Origin: Weissella confusa
Lineage (GTDB): Bacteria > Bacillota > Bacilli > Lactobacillales > Lactobacillaceae
Assembly: GCF_004766315.1 (NCBI RefSeq)
Contig: NZ_PVSN01000020.1
Span: forward strand, 36,708-100,707
Direction: 5' to 3'
Length of the DNA: 64,000 bases
In this document: in pieces, positions 63,750-64,000 of the stretch
Position numbering within the stretch: the first letter of the stretch is position 1
Layout: every line of letters begins with the position of its first letter
Translations under genes and position numbers: made by a program
The notes under the pieces: generated by a model
What the model saw: the letters and a program-made list of their open reading frames with translations, nothing else
Databases searched by the model: none
What the model was told of the DNA's origin: nothing

Positions 63750-63922
63750 GTTGCTGATGAGCAACTGCGAGATAGTTCTTTGAAAACTGAATATCGTTTC
63801 GATGAAACAAATGTGTAGGGTCATCAAGCTAAGCTTGATGCAAAAACATTTGCGAAGTCAATTCGCTAGTAACTTCGTTTAACTTCTGTTAAACAACAAA
63901 AATTGAGTTATACTCAAACTTC
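63750..63922 (+). promoter_or_regulatory. rRNA leader with boxB-like hairpin and boxA
   Basis: The hairpin GTTGCT-GATG-AGCAAC (63750-63765) is boxB-like. GTTCTTTGAAAAC (63775-63787) is boxA-like, both parts of the rrn antitermination signal. Downstream, CATCAAGC-TAA-GCTTGATG and flanking complementary stretches probably form the RNase III processing stem for 16S. Confidence 0.75.

Positions 63923-64000
<78 letters not shown>

Overview
The window ends in the 5' end of a 16S rRNA gene whose opening matches the Weissella confusa/cibaria type as I remember it. A strong TTG/CAA/AAG codon preference, Firmicutes gene orders and a D-Ala-D-Lac-type Ddl ligase also fit Weissella (Lactobacillales, Bacillota). 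Most genes are on the + strand and lie in short transcription units closed by clear intrinsic terminators.

Layout. 1-8.0 kb: a cell-surface cluster of two leucine-rich-repeat proteins with WxL-type C-termini, one small WxL protein and two DUF916/DUF3324 membrane anchors; three of the five genes are broken. 8.0-11.2 kb: an Ig-like protein, tRNA-Lys, a membrane-anchored protein, a hemolysin III family protein and a LysE exporter. 11.3-15.8 kb: T-box leader plus valS, then folC. 15.9-18.5 kb: a protein O-glycosyltransferase pair (GtfA-like and a GtfB-like partner), both broken, one by an exact 20-bp tandem duplication. 18.7-29.9 kb: an ABC-F protein, an MFS/DUF4811 pair, CIRCE-groESL, kimA, a DUF2785 protein and ddl. 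30-36.1 kb: the conserved yqeG-yqeH-yhbY-nadD-yqeK-rsfS-yqeM-tmcAL-yceD operon. 36.2-40.8 kb: mutS-mutL. 40.9-43.2 kb: flavodoxin, two paralogous 86-aa unknowns (one frameshifted at its start) and sortase A. 43.2-45.5 kb: T-box plus thrS. 45.5-46.1 kb: a GC-rich, highly structured non-coding region that looks like a large ornate RNA. 46.1-47.5 kb: nagB with a NagR-type control region, a probable small RNA under a cre-like site, and HU. 47.7-52.2 kb: an FtsX/MacB-like ABC system, an unknown, a broken matrixin-like protease and an ECF S component. 52.4-58.6 kb: folD-xseA-xseB-ispA-tlyA-argR-recN. 58.7-63.5 kb: a patatin-like protein, gmk-rpoZ, DedA, cyclophilin, an S1-domain protein and a Nudix-like protein. 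63.6-64 kb: tandem rrn promoters, antitermination leader and 16S.

Two themes stand out. First, inactivating lesions (three in-frame TAA codons, four net one-base shifts, one 20-bp duplication) fall only in surface, secreted, glycosylation or unknown accessory genes, while housekeeping genes including mutS and mutL are intact. This is either real decay or phase switching of the surface programme, or partly consensus error; raw reads would decide. Second, the most novel-looking element is the ~530-nt RNA between thrS and nagB, with perfect 12-bp and 11-bp long-range helices and G-U pairs that fix its orientation. A compact sRNA candidate (GNRA hairpin, CU-rich linker, terminator) lies just beyond nagB. 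All assignments rest on reading the sequence; no database search was run.
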